DNA from: Cordylochernes scorpioides
Taxonomy: Eukaryota > Arthropoda > Arachnida > Pseudoscorpiones > Chernetidae
Length of the DNA: 64,000 nucleotides
Direction of reading: 5' to 3'
Assembly (NCBI GenBank): GCA_030710605.1
Contig: CP092865.1
Location: forward strand, 139,399,505 to 139,463,504
The notes under the pieces are model-generated. The model was not told the origin of the DNA. It saw only the letters and a list, made by a program, of their open reading frames with translations, and did not search any database. Each line of letters starts with the position of its first letter. The first letter of the stretch is position 1. This document shows positions 44,925 through 55,683 of this stretch, piece by piece. The translations under genes and the position numbers were made by a program.

Positions 44925-44963
44925 CTCGGACAAAACCCGGGCGAAGCCGGGTCATTTCCCTAG
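44925..44963 (+). mobile_element. Helitron 3' end fragment
   Basis: CCCGGGCGAAGCCGGGT hairpin followed by catttccCTAG and then T, as at 48670-48693. The 5' end was not found. Decayed relatives lie near 55415-55440 and 55505-55545. Confidence 0.6.
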
Positions 44964-45099
44964 TTCAATTTGTTACTGAGTTGTAGTAAGTTCAGGTATT
45001 TGCGCTCGTCAACAGGGATGACAAGCCACGCGGTATGTGAAAGAGCGCCATAGTTAGAGAGAAAGAGTGTCCATCACCTAGATGTAATAAAGTCACATA

Positions 45100-45602
45100 T
45101 TGTCGTGCTTGTCCGCTTCGGTTCTTCGCGACGACGCCACTTCCTCCACCGTGGATAACCTACCCTGGGATCCGTTGCTTCACCTCTGCAGCTCTATACT
45201 GCAGATAACCCAACGACCCTCTGAAAACCAATAGACAAGCGGATCTCCTTTCTCTAGCAGTATCTCTCGGCCTTACCACTGGTGGGGGGACACGAGAGAC
45301 TTGACAGAAGAGTAGCGACTGTGGTGTTGAAGAGAGCAACAACAGCAGCCGGCAACAAGACTTCTAACACTCCTTTTATTGTCATTTTTAATGCATAGTA
45401 TATAATAAATCGAATATCAATTAACGGGTATTTACAGTAATTTACACCCCAGGGCTAATATCAACGGATATTTATAATTATTATCCCCAGGAAACAGGAC
45501 CACAGCAGTCGGCGACTCCCACACTAGTCCCAGACTAGATATAAGCCAAAGCGCCATCTATTGGCGGAGGTTGTAGCTGTTTTCAGGCTGATAGACGTAA
45601 CA
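45100..45602 (-). mobile_element. Possible solo LTR
   Basis: A less AT-rich block flanked by acata (45095-45099 and 45603-45607), with ends TTGTCG and GTAACA. An AATAAA is present on the minus strand near 45380. The terminal dinucleotides are not the usual TG/CA at one end, so the call is weak. Confidence 0.4.
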
Positions 45603-45934
45603 ACATAGTAGAATTACTTCATCGAATATATGTTCTAAAATTAATTAATAAAGAAACTAAACTATCAAAAGAGGCACCTCTCCCTTCAGAACGATGACAC
45701 AATTCATCACCCTCTAGTAAAAAAACTTTACTACTAATAATAAAGAATGAGCCACAAGTTTTTGGTAATTGACATTGCCTGAAAATCGACCCTTGCCACT
45801 TCACCAGTTTAAACACCTGTTAATTCGACCGATTTCATAACCCTCTCGTAGGATGTTATGAAATTGAAGCCACCCCTGTACTGATGAGAGTCAAAACCCA
45901 AAATCAGGATTTACAGGTTGGGGTTTTGTCTGTA

Positions 45935-46215
45935 CACCTATCCCCCGATTTACACGGTAGATACGTTCCTGAGAAAAACGTGCAAATCGGGGGATAGGTG
46001 TACACAAAAATAAAAATAAAATGCATTGACAGGTTAAAATATGTAGTCAGCACATAAGCTCGGGATTCCTCGTGAGATGTGTACACAGCGCATGTGTTCA
46101 ATCACAGTAGCATTTAGTATAGTGCGATAAAAACAAAAAAAAAAAAACTTATTTGGAAAGCCGTGTAAAAGCGAAAACGTGTAAAACAAGTACCGTGTAA
46201 ATCGGGGGATAGGTG
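45935..46215. mobile_element. Tigger-type MITE with CACCTATCCCCCGATTTACA ends
   Basis: Perfect-looking inverted ends (CACCTATCCCCCGATTTACA and complement) flanked by TA. A third copy of the end lies inside near 45980-46006. It is inserted in a family-H palindrome, whose sequence resumes at 46218. Confidence 0.8.
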
Positions 46216-46339
46216 TATTTGCCTAAACTGGTGTTGTGGCTCATTCTTTAAAATGCTATCGTTCTGATACACAATTAAAGGAAGAGGTGCATCTTCTGGT
46301 ACATGAATATCATACTCCCGCAGCTTTATGTTGTAAAGA

Positions 46340-47830
46340 AACTCAATGTAAAAAAGAGATGTAAAATAGAGAAAAAATTTGGAAAATGAAAAAACATATC
46401 CTGGACGTTTAAATAAGCAATAAAAGATGGCAAAGTGTCATGCTAAAGTGTTCTTATGAACATTTGGTTTTGAATTGCCTTTCTTTTTTCCATAAAAAAA
46501 GTTAACATCCTTTTTGTAGCGGGTCGTAAGCGTGCAGTCTATACCACGAGGGTCAGCAGTCTGAAAAAGAGTATGTGGATGACCTTTCTTTAGGAATCAA
46601 AAAGAGGAATTTGATCAAAAATAGTTTGGAAATTTTAAAATAAAGGATTAGTTGACAGTTATTTCGATATATAGCGCTTTGAGGATGTAATTATTTATCT
46701 CTATTTCTTTCGATTCATATAAGACAATTTTGCGCAATTAGCGAAGTGAAGATGAAAAATATTTGTGAAGGTTTCACTTATCAGTGTTGAAGCTACCCAG
46801 CGATTTCACCAATATAATCTACCAGTTCGTTATTATAACGTTTTTGTGTTAAATGTTAAAATGTTGGAATGTTAAAATATATTTTAAAATGTTAATTTAA
46901 TTTGTTGTTGTTTTATAATAATGAAGATGAAAATTACATTGTTGTTGTTTATTATCGTTTGTTTATAAAAAAAAAATTATATTGTATGTGATGATGATAA
47001 AAAAATGACATTTTAAATTAATATACAAAATTCATTGAAAAAAAAAAAAAGAAATAATTAATTATAAAATTCACAAACGTGACATATCCCTTGGTTTGAA
47101 GGATTTATTTTCGTAAAATAAATGGCTTGGAATATTTCCATCGTAGAAAGGACATTAGGACCTTATTTGGTTTGCAATATATTGTTACGTCGTACCCAGA
47201 CGCTATTCGTGTACTTTGTCTACTCAGCATGCCGCAAGGATATACATGTGAATTCGAAGGGATTGCAGCTAAAGTTAGCGCTTTATTGTATCTCACTACC
47301 AGAAGGAATACAATGAGTTGGACTTGCCTTCTTCAACCTCCCCGTCAGAAGTATCCTTGGCGCCGTGGATGTCACTCTTGTGTCCCGCTCCACACTATTC
47401 AAGTCCAGCCTGGACTTACACCGGCTTGTAGATCGCTCCGATGTCAGGCTCTCCTGGCACTGCCTTGCAGGATCATCCACACGCCCGGAGGCAAGTCGCC
47501 ACGTCTTCTCCTCACCGCAGATGTAACCAGACTGTGGGGGAACACAGTAATTCTGTTTTTAGCCCCTGCCACATGGCAGCGGGGGCCGCTAGAGTCCATC
47601 CCTCTTTCCCCAACTTTCTCTGGTATCTTGGCCTTGTCATCCATGTAACAATATATTTCCAAAAATCGCTACAAAAAGGATGTTAACACGGTTTTATTGA
47701 AAATAGAAAAGCAATTCAAGACCAAATGTGCATGAGAACACTTTAGCATGACACTTTGTCATCTTTTATTGTTTATTTAAGCATCCAATTTATGTTTTTC
47801 ATTTGACAAATTTTCTTCTCGAACGATGAC
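46340..47830. mobile_element. Long-terminal-inverted-repeat element, no gene recognised
   Basis: About 170-bp diverged inverted repeats (46350-46515 and 47665-47825; shared phrase caaagtgtcatgctaaagtg) flank about 1.15 kb. The interior has a GC-richer block with an ORF of 173 codons on the plus strand (47127-47648) and overlapping minus-strand frames. None resembles a protein I know, so I do not call a gene. Confidence 0.55.
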
Positions 47831-47997
47831 ATTATAAAAAATGAGTCATAACATCAGTTTTTGACCATCTAAAAAGCACATATGCTTTTGGTCAGAATAT
47901 GTCTTCTTTATTTTTAATATCAACACCTGACCTTTTTTTTTTTTCATGTTTTAAGCGTATTTACGCAAGTTTGGCCTTAAATACCCATATATTTATA

Positions 47998-48693
47998 TCT
48001 ATATATATAAAATTGAATGTCTGTGTGTCTGTGTGTGTGTCCTCTATGGATTCAAAAACCATACATCCAATCGCCGTGAAAATTTGGGATATTATTAGGC
48101 ATATCCCCGGAAAGGTTTACGAAAAATAATTTCTTGAATATCTTAAATATCCTTAGAGTTATTTGCAGATTTGTAGCTTTAACTCGCAAGCGGGGGGCGG
48201 GTGACCTCCGGGAACTACGTCCATCTTCCATAAACGACCATGATTTTATTCAACTTATCGAGTATTTTTCAAGGGACCGGGAAAATATGTAGATAAAACG
48301 ATGATTTTGTAATGTAGAAAATGAGGAAAGACAAAATTCAGGATGACACGGCACACAGGGACCGGGAAAAAATAATCACTTTATCGAGAGATTCACGACC
48401 ATGATTTTATTCAACTTATCGAGTATTTTTCAAGGGACCGGGAAAATATGTTCACTAGATAAAACGATGATTTTGTAATGTAGAAAATTATGAAAGACAA
48501 AATTCAGGATGACACGGCACACAGGGACCGGAAAAAAATGTTCACTTTATCGAGAGATTCAAATTTACGAGTTTCAAATTATCAAAATATATCTTTTTTT
48601 TTTATAAGTTTATAGAGAATTGTTTTAACAAATGTTCGTTAGACAAACCTTTACTCGGGTAAAACCTCGGGCGAAGCCGGGTACGTCCGCTAG
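47998..48693 (+). mobile_element. Non-autonomous Helitron
   Basis: 5' end TCTATATATATAAAATTGAA preceded by A; 3' end with a hairpin (ctcgggcgaagccggg) about 10 bp before CTAG, followed by T. These are the Helitron signatures (A|TC...CTRR|T, no target duplication, no terminal inverted repeats). Inside, a segment of about 165 bp (gattttattcaacttatcga...) is duplicated in tandem (48243-48560). No Rep/helicase gene. The ORF near 47899 is a chance frame over its left end. Confidence 0.85.
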
Positions 48694-48959
48694 TAATATA
48701 TATATCCCGGAAAAAGGCCACACAGTGTTCTCCCCATCCCTTGTGAACTGGCGAATCCTGTATAGGGCGAGTGGCCCTAAATAAAGGCTTTGTTGTTGTT
48801 GTTTGTATATAATATATATGTATTGCGATAAATAGTTTCAAAATCTAAATACAGATGTCGCTCTATCTCCATAAAGTTAATTGTTGAATATCGAGCAAAC
48901 CATTTTGATAAATTAAAATAAAGACATTTTTAAATCAAATATATTATTAAAATTCAATA

Positions 48960-49110
48960 TTTATATAAGAGAGGATGTTTGCCTATCTTCTAGGAAAAAT
49001 TCTAACTTCTTGTAAGCTTATTATCCGCGTGATAAAAGGATTACTGGGAGATTTTTTTTTCTAGAAGATAGGCGAACAGCCTCTCTGTATAAATATAGAA
49101 TTTAAATAAA
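48960..49110. repeat. Foldback repeat
   Basis: The left sequence gcctatcttctaggaaaaa and the right sequence with ttctagaagataggc are inverted, with further pairing outwards to aattcaatatttatat/tataaatatagaatt. No gene. Confidence 0.55.
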
Positions 49111-49529
49111 TATATTTGATCCAAAATGTGAATTAGAAGCTGTTTCTCTTTTAGTTTGGCCCAGTGTTTAGTCCCTTAATGGTTTATTGTGTTATGTAGT
49201 TATTACACCGATAGATAATAGGCTGCCTAGACCGAAGTCTGTTCGCCAGTGTAGTATGTTTTTTTTTACCACGGGAAGTGTTCTTCAAGCATGGCGATGA
49301 AACCAAGAGTGGGGCTGGTGTGCATGGACACACGCCATACACACACATATATATGGGGCTCTAGTTTCTTTGTCATACTTCAGGAAAACGGCATTCCCGT
49401 GTGAAAAGACCCCCGTTCCCTATAATAACTATGCAACACAATTCAAGGAGATAGCGCGACGCCTTCTGTATGTGAAATTTAAAACTATGTTAGAACGCAA
49501 AGTTTTCTTTTAAAACCAAATATAGTAAT

Positions 49530-49625
49530 TTCTTACTGTACTTTCCTCGGTGGATAAATTATTGGGAGGGCTTGGCTTATCAGTGGTGAACCCTCCTACT
49601 GGTTTCGCTAATCTGATCCACCATA
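49530..49625 (+). mobile_element. MITE family F fragment just before the DRC10 ATG
   Basis: Phrases gggagggcttggcttatcag and ggtttcgctaatctgatcc match family F. It ends about 30 bp before the chosen start codon, so part of the DRC10 5' region is transposon-derived. Confidence 0.7.
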
Positions 49626-49654
49626 TAATCCACCATATGTTGTCGCAGGCTGGC

Positions 49655-49982
49655 ATGGACGCCACGTGGGACTCCCTATTGGCCGAGGGCTCTGAGCTAC
49701 CAGCCACAGCCAGGATCAAGACTGCCGAGGCCGCTCGTATCTTCCGAGCCCTGCAGGACGCTCTCCGCAAGCTGCGGCTGTTACAGATGGCCGGGGCCCT
49801 GCACCAGGTGGGGAGACTGCCCCCAGGTCCTTGCCAGGCTCTGGAGGCTCTTATAGCAAGCCAGGACCTCAGGGAATCTGCACACGCCCTGCTCAGCCAG
49901 TGCCAGGCCATAGACTGGTATTCTGTATCTCCAGATGACCTTCCTTCGGAGCCTCCTTCATCTGGACTACTGGAATTAGAAG
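49655..49982 (+). CDS. DRC10 (IQCD): DRC10/IQCD, coding exon 1
   Basis: DRC10 is a subunit of the nexin-dynein regulatory complex linking outer doublet microtubules in motile cilia and flagella. The six exons called here total 1182 bp (393 residues and a stop), all phases agree, and the length is near that of animal orthologues. This exon encodes MDATWDS, then IKTAEAARIFRALQDALRKL, matching the family's conserved N-terminal helix (an EA-x-RI pattern). It ends with one base before gtaagt. I chose ATG 49655; an in-frame ATG at 49637 is also possible. An acceptor-like tgtcgcag ends at 49650, so the exon may really start at 49651 with a spliced 5' UTR. The sequence just upstream is a MITE copy (49530-49625), so longer in-frame upstream reading is not coding. 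Confidence 0.85.
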
Positions 49983-50099
49983 GTAAGTGACATCTGTATA
50001 CTGATTCATATTCTTACATGCATCAGTCATCCCGGCGCTTCGCACGTCGGAGATTTGAGGATGGAAGGTCGAAAAAACTTTATTCTTGTGCACAGAATT

Positions 50100-50735
50100 C
50101 TAAAAATCAAAGAGATATTGCGCTAGATAACTATAGTGAGGAAGACCACAGTTAAAGACATGGTCATCTCCTACACATCACAGAATATCTCCTAAGCTGA
50201 GAATTCACACTCAAAATAACAAATTTGCCCCATAACACATTCTCTACAATTGAGCAGTTCCACATATACTGATTAAAAATAAAAATACGAAAACCAGGAA
50301 ATGATTACACTTTGTTAATGGAATTTTGAAAAAATCATGTTTAGCTGGAAGTCTTATTATACGGATTAAAGTTTAAAGACTAAAACATTCACAACTTTAT
50401 TTGAAGCGCGCGGTGTCAAATTTGCCCAACCGCATTGTCAGTAGCCATTGAACTCATCTCTTCGGTAAATACAGGAATGTACGCGGGTGTATCCAACCGT
50501 CGAGATATCTGTGGGATAATGATAGTCTACTCCTGATGTACCTGGGGGGTTGGATAGTCCTGGACGTCGTTGGCTGTGGTCGTGGATCATGTCCCTAACC
50601 TAATCCCTTGGTGACAGATCAGGTAATCTCGCTGGTTATATAGAACGACCACATTCAAGAGAACATGTCGTACCATGGTTCGAGTAATAGACGAGCGTTA
50701 TTATGTTTAAAGATACTTATAGTAACACACTTTCC
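50100..50735. other. DRC10 intron 1, nothing recognised
   Basis: Unique-looking intron sequence with no repeat or gene that I can identify. Confidence 0.5.
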
Positions 50736-50737
50736 AT

Positions 50738-51034
50738 AGGAGTCAGTGGATGAATGGTTTAAACCGTTGGTTTTTGACCACTACGACTCAGGGTCTCCCG
50801 CGCGCGCGCACTGGGATTTTTTTGTTCTAATTGAAAAAAATACTCCAATTGGCCCCGAAACATTCAAAATTTCAACCCCACGAGTGAAACTAACCAAACG
50901 AAGCTCTCTGCCACACTTTAAGTGCAAAAGTCGAACTGCGCTTTCCACATGTGTAGGCATGTGGTGCACTTATAGTAAAAGCAGTCGCCAACTTTTACCC
51001 ACTATGATTATCATGGCCTGTACCACGTATACTA
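50738..51034 (+). mobile_element. SINE-1, DRC10 intron 1
   Basis: Head atgaatggtttaaaccgttg; box B is degenerate (ctcagggtctcccgc). The body continues to taccacgtatactagg. Confidence 0.7.
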
Positions 51035-51744
51035 GGTCACACACGATCAATGACCAATCTGATGTATAGGTTCTCGAGGTTTAAGATAACAACCAAATAT
51101 TTCTCTACTGTCTAAAATCCCTCCTTTAACCATGTTACCAGGAAATAGAATGGTATGTTGTTTACTAAACATTTACCGTAAGCTTGTCATTAGCCCTTCT
51201 CTCAGGCATCATTGAAGCCAAAATCAGCTCAAATCAGTAAATATTACTGAGCTCCATGACTTCGTAATCGGAGTTATAAAATTCTGATAAAATATATTTC
51301 TGTTCCCTAGGTTACGCGCCACAACAATCGTTCAGTTGATCTAGAAATATGGTATTCTGTGAGGGTGAGAGTGGAATAGACTCGATGTTCATAGTTCTGC
51401 TAGAAGAGAGGAACAGGGCTCCGTAAGGCCTCTAGACATAACCGTCAAACAAAGGGCAACGTCCCAGGCAGATACATCTGGGTGTGTGCCATCGGAAACA
51501 AAAGTAGCAATCGTAAACAATGAAAAACACACACACAAAGCTTTATTAAGACCAGCGGTCTCATACAGATTCACCACAAGAAGAAATAATATATGGAGCT
51601 CCTATACTTCAGGCAGCGTAGCACCCAACAACAGCCTCCTGGTCCGACACATGTCCAATGGCCACACGTTCCTTTGTGCATACGTCATGGTTAGCGAATA
51701 AACAATGAAAAACAGTTTCATAAAATAATTGATTGTATTAATGT

Positions 51745-52430
51745 TAAGGTGGAAATATCAGACACTTCTGTGGATAAGTTTCTTTTGAAACATTTTAATT
51801 CATAAATCCCAAGCTTTCGGGCACGAGAACCCTTCTACAGGGGAAATCACGCTAAAATAAATAGCCAATAGGACAAGAGTTAAAATATAATCAAATATAT
51901 AGGGTGTTTATAGGTATTTGATTACCAATTCAACGCGGGCTTCCATTGCACGTGATTATCAGATTTGCTATTCAGAGGGGGATTTATTTATTTGGTGCTT
52001 ATGGTTCAAGTAATAGTTTATTATAAATTTCCGGAATGTATATTATTCTGTTAACACCCCCAACCCGAGGGATGCAAATTTGCGTCCTTTCCGATTTTCA
52101 AAATTAAATATAATATTAAATACCGAAGTAGCGTCCACCAGGATCTTGTCCCATACCTTCTTGTCTATATATCAGTGGGTTGGGGGGATATCAGCTGACC
52201 TAATGTACTTGTAAAACGTCGACAAAGACGCGAATTCGCGTCTCTCGGGTCGAAAGTGTTAATGCTATTGTGCTTTCAAGATATGATGGATTCTATGATG
52301 AGTCTCTGTTGTTTATTGGGGATGTTGGAGTAATTTCGTTCCCAAAGCTAGAGATTTGTGAATTAAAAAATGTTTTAAAAGAAACTCATCCCCGGAGAGA
52401 AGCCTGGTATTTTCATCTTAATAAAGAAAA
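51745..52430. repeat. Inverted-repeat element with hammerhead-like motif, DRC10 intron 1
   Basis: The left part (attcataaatcccaagctttc) and right part (gctagagatttgtgaattaa) are inverted. The minus-strand motif near 51812-51842 is CTGTAGA, GGG/CCC, GAAAGCTT. The 68-codon ORF over the right arm is not a gene. Confidence 0.55.
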
Positions 52431-52553
52431 ACAATCTCAGTCAAACAATCCTAGTCTTCAATGTAAGCATATGTGACCTATTACTCAGTAGCTTATATAA
52501 TCTTTCAATCTCTTTGTGTGTGTGTGAGAGGGAGAATATGAATATTTTTAAAG

Positions 52554-52774
52554 ATTCTGATAAATTTCCAAACAAACGAAATGCGGCAGCCCTACGGCAC
52601 CAGTTCCACGAGTTAACGGAGCTGCTGGGCGAGGGCCTGCAGAAGACTCCTGCAGACGAGCAGAGGGAACACGAGCTGCTGGTTGGACTGGAGGAAGACG
52701 GCAGACGACATCGAGCTGCAAGGGACCATCTGGAGGCAGCTTTCGAGGCCGCTCGGAGCCAGACACGGCATAAG
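52554..52774 (+). CDS. DRC10 (IQCD): DRC10/IQCD, coding exon 2
   Basis: Two bases complete the codon split after exon 1, and the exon ends in phase 0 at CATAAG|gtggca. It encodes FHELTELLGEGLQKTPADEQ and a charged helical run ending SQTRHK, corresponding to the family's mid-protein L-x-E-L segment before the coiled coil. The acceptor is taken at 52552-52553 after a T-rich tract. A second AG at 52588-52589 is in the same phase and would shorten the exon by 12 residues. The donor gtggca is not strong, but no better one in frame is seen before the stop at 52805. Confidence 0.8.
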
Positions 52775-53129
52775 GTGGCAGCTTTCTCTTCACAGCAGGA
52801 AGTTTAGCTCTACTCAGTTCTTGGGATTTCTTTGTTACATACAATGAATGCATCTAAAGTTGAATCTTTCTCACAACAGCAGGAGTCTAGCTCTACTCAG
52901 TTCTCGGGATTACTTTGTTACATACATTAAATGCACCAAAAGTGGCAGCTCTCCCTTTGAATATGCATTAAAACAATGCATTCGGCTTATCATCTCAGTA
53001 CATAACGTAAAGGTGATGATAAAGAACGAGCCACAACACCAGTTTTTTCATAAATACTCTCAAAGGATGTTATAAAATGGAAGCCGTCTCTGTAATGATG
53101 AGAGCCGAAGCCTGAAACTATGGTATGTA

Positions 53130-53395
53130 GATTGACTTAAGTTGAAAACACCAGACTCATGGGATAATTTATTTAAAAAATAATAGTTTAAAAATCTGTA
53201 GCTTTCGAGAACGAGAGACCTTCTACAGAAAAAAACGTGATACAACCTGATTACTAGTATATGAATAATTGTATATCTGGCTTTCTCCTGTAGAGGATCT
53301 CTCGTTACCGAAAGCTTGAGATTTGTAAATGAATTTTTTCAAATAAACTTATCCCTAGAGCCTGGTGTTTTCATCTTAATATTGATACAAGGTAT
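53130..53395. repeat. Palindrome with hammerhead-like motif, DRC10 intron 2
   Basis: Arms share ctgtagaaggtctctcgtt-type sequence in both orientations and the outer phrase gcctggtgttttcatctta. Same CTGTAGA variant core. Confidence 0.6.
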
Positions 53396-53819
53396 TACAA
53401 CAAGAACAAAAAACCTTTATTTAGGGTCACTGACCCTATACAGGATTCACCAGAGGTATGCATAAGAACAAAGCAGTGAGACAAAGGAAATAACGATATA
53501 GACAGAAGAAAAAGAAAAAAAAACAAGAAAGAGAAAGAGGGAAGCAAGAAAAACAACACAAAAATAGTAGCAGTAAGAAAGTGAGGAGTGGATACAAGGT
53601 ATTATTTTATTGAAGATTGACTTTTGCCTGAATTTTTCAAAATTGATATTGTGGCTCGTTTCTTTATCACCAGAAATACGTTTTGTACTGGAATGTTAAA
53701 CCAAGTGCATTGATTAATTGGAATTTTAAAGGGAGAGGTGAGCTATTTGGTGAATGAATATACCATCCTCCCTCAACTTTAAGTTCAATAATGAATATTA
53801 TGATACATTAGCGTGCCTT

Positions 53820-54085
53820 CTGTTATGAAATTTCGAAACTATTATAGACGCGTATGATTCTTTTTAAAATTAAGCAATTTCAACTGCTCTTACTGTAATG
53901 GAAAAATTAATGGGAGGGCCACAGCGGTATGGTAGATTAAGCTGGCGAAACCGCTGGGAGGGTTCACCATTGATGAGTCAGGTCCTCCTATTAATTTTTC
54001 CATTGCAGTAAGGGCAGTAGAAATTGTTTAATTTGAAAAAGAATCATACGCGTCTATAATAGTTTCGAATTTTCATATAATAAAT
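53820..54085. mobile_element. MITE family F, palindromic, in DRC10 intron 2
   Basis: Nearly complete palindrome with the same terminal repeats as 37622-37885. The centre holds a smaller hairpin (cagcggt...accgctg). Confidence 0.8.
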
Positions 54086-54089
54086 ATGT

Positions 54090-55220
54090 AAAAGGGGTGA
54101 AAAATAGAGGGAAAGGAACTCAGGCTTTTAAAATGATTGTGAAGCCACATTTCTTGTCTGATTCAATGAGCATTTAAAGATAGTAGATCGCCATCTACCG
54201 GAATAAAAAATAACTGGACGTTGATTAACAACAACAACAAAAAAACCTTTATTAAGACACTATTGTCTTACAAGGGGATTCCCCTAAAAAGTTATATATG
54301 TACATGAGTAAGGAGGAAAAGCAATTTAGAGGGGAGGGGGAGCAATCAGCTGTTATCTGTGGAGTTGAGCACTTCTTCTCTCATTTTATCAATCGCCTTG
54401 AAAAGTTTAAAACATTTCTAAACAAATCTTTTATCCAGCAGGAGAGTAGTGAAGATTTTATATACATGTTGTTCATTGTAGTGAGTTAGCCCCGAAATTT
54501 CGCGAATTTCCAGTCTCTTTTAATGTAGGAATGGGCAATGGAATAGATAGTGGACCAAATTGTCTTGGATGCCAACATACTGAACGTTAATTTTATTATC
54601 GAGTATTTAGCCAATTCTTCACCGATAACCAATTATCAGGAATAAACTGGAATCAACGTTTTGTTTCTATTGTCGCGATGAAAGATAATTAAATAGGCTC
54701 AGTAATTACTATTTATTTAATTAGTTATATGAAAGATGTTAAATATAAAATAAGGGTTATGATATACATGCGCCGAGTCGACTCAAGAGTTAGAGCTAGA
54801 AACTGTTCTTCACGCGGCACGAGCCAGCACGTTCCACGTGGCGCCGCTGTTGTCCCGACCGGTGTTACCAACCAAGTTTAGAGGGAATACCAGGAAACTC
54901 TGTTCTCCTGTCATCATTAATTCTGTAGAAGCAATCTTTAAATGCTTATTCGAGTGGCCAAGAACATACTTTCTTCATTTTACACTAAATGTGGCTGTTA
55001 CTGGCAGAAACTGGGTTTCTAAAAAGGATTCTTGTAAAAACACAAGTCAGATCTTCTTGCTGAACAGAATAAATGTTGCAGAAAGTTGCACTTCTACCGT
55101 CAAGTTGCAGTTTTCAGTTTCTGGAGGTTATACCGTGAAAATGTATTTTCACATTGAAGTCTGTTTTAAGGTTCTCTTTTTAAAATCTTTGGCTCTTCAT
55201 TCTTTATTGGTCTCACTTCT
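54090..55220. other. DRC10 intron 2 with an unexplained 178-codon open frame
   Basis: The frame 54838-55374 (+) is open over 178 codons, but its last third is MITE E sequence and the rest matches no family I know. It is left uncalled. Confidence 0.4.
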
Positions 55221-55221
55221 A

Positions 55222-55385
55222 CACTCACGGAAAAAATTAAGGAAGTGCAAAGTATTTAATGTCGCCGGCCGTCTAATTTTTTTTTTTAAAGAGACAGAGG
55301 CAATTTTATTCCTACTTGGTTATCTCGTGTCTTCAATAAAGGTCACTGTAATATCTTTCAGAGTTATTGTCTAAATCCCGATAAG
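55222..55385 (+). mobile_element. MITE family E fragment in DRC10 intron 2
   Basis: Starts cactcacggaaaaaattaag after TA and keeps the phrase tacttggttatctcgtgt. The right end is lost. Confidence 0.7.
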
Positions 55386-55683
55386 AGCAAATATTCACAT
55401 GGGAGGATCCCGGGTGAAATAGGGTCATAGTTTATAATTGTAACGAATAGCATTTGAATAAAAAAAACTTTTTTTTTCATACATACACACTTTGGAAAAA
55501 AATGTTCTCGGGTAAAACTCGGGCGTTGCCCGGGTCATTTACGGGGCTGCTAACCAGAATGAATGATTTTTGAGCCCCGAAGACAAACTTCGGGATAACA
55601 CAGCAATTTATTTAAGACAAGAACAAACTATGAATGATAAACAAAATATAAGCAATGAAGGAAGTTTACAGAGTAGTAAAATA

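Noticed and set aside
47127-47648. 173-codon open frame between long inverted repeats
   Set aside because: Overlapping frames are open on both strands in a GC-richer block, and no family resemblance was found.
53905-54000. A hammerhead in MITE F (it contains GGCGAAACC and TGATGAGTC)
   Set aside because: The two core pieces are in the wrong order with no helix II between them; chance resemblance is more likely.
54838-55374. 178-codon open frame in DRC10 intron 2
   Set aside because: No recognisable motif, it runs into a MITE at its end, and it lies within the intron of a better-supported gene.
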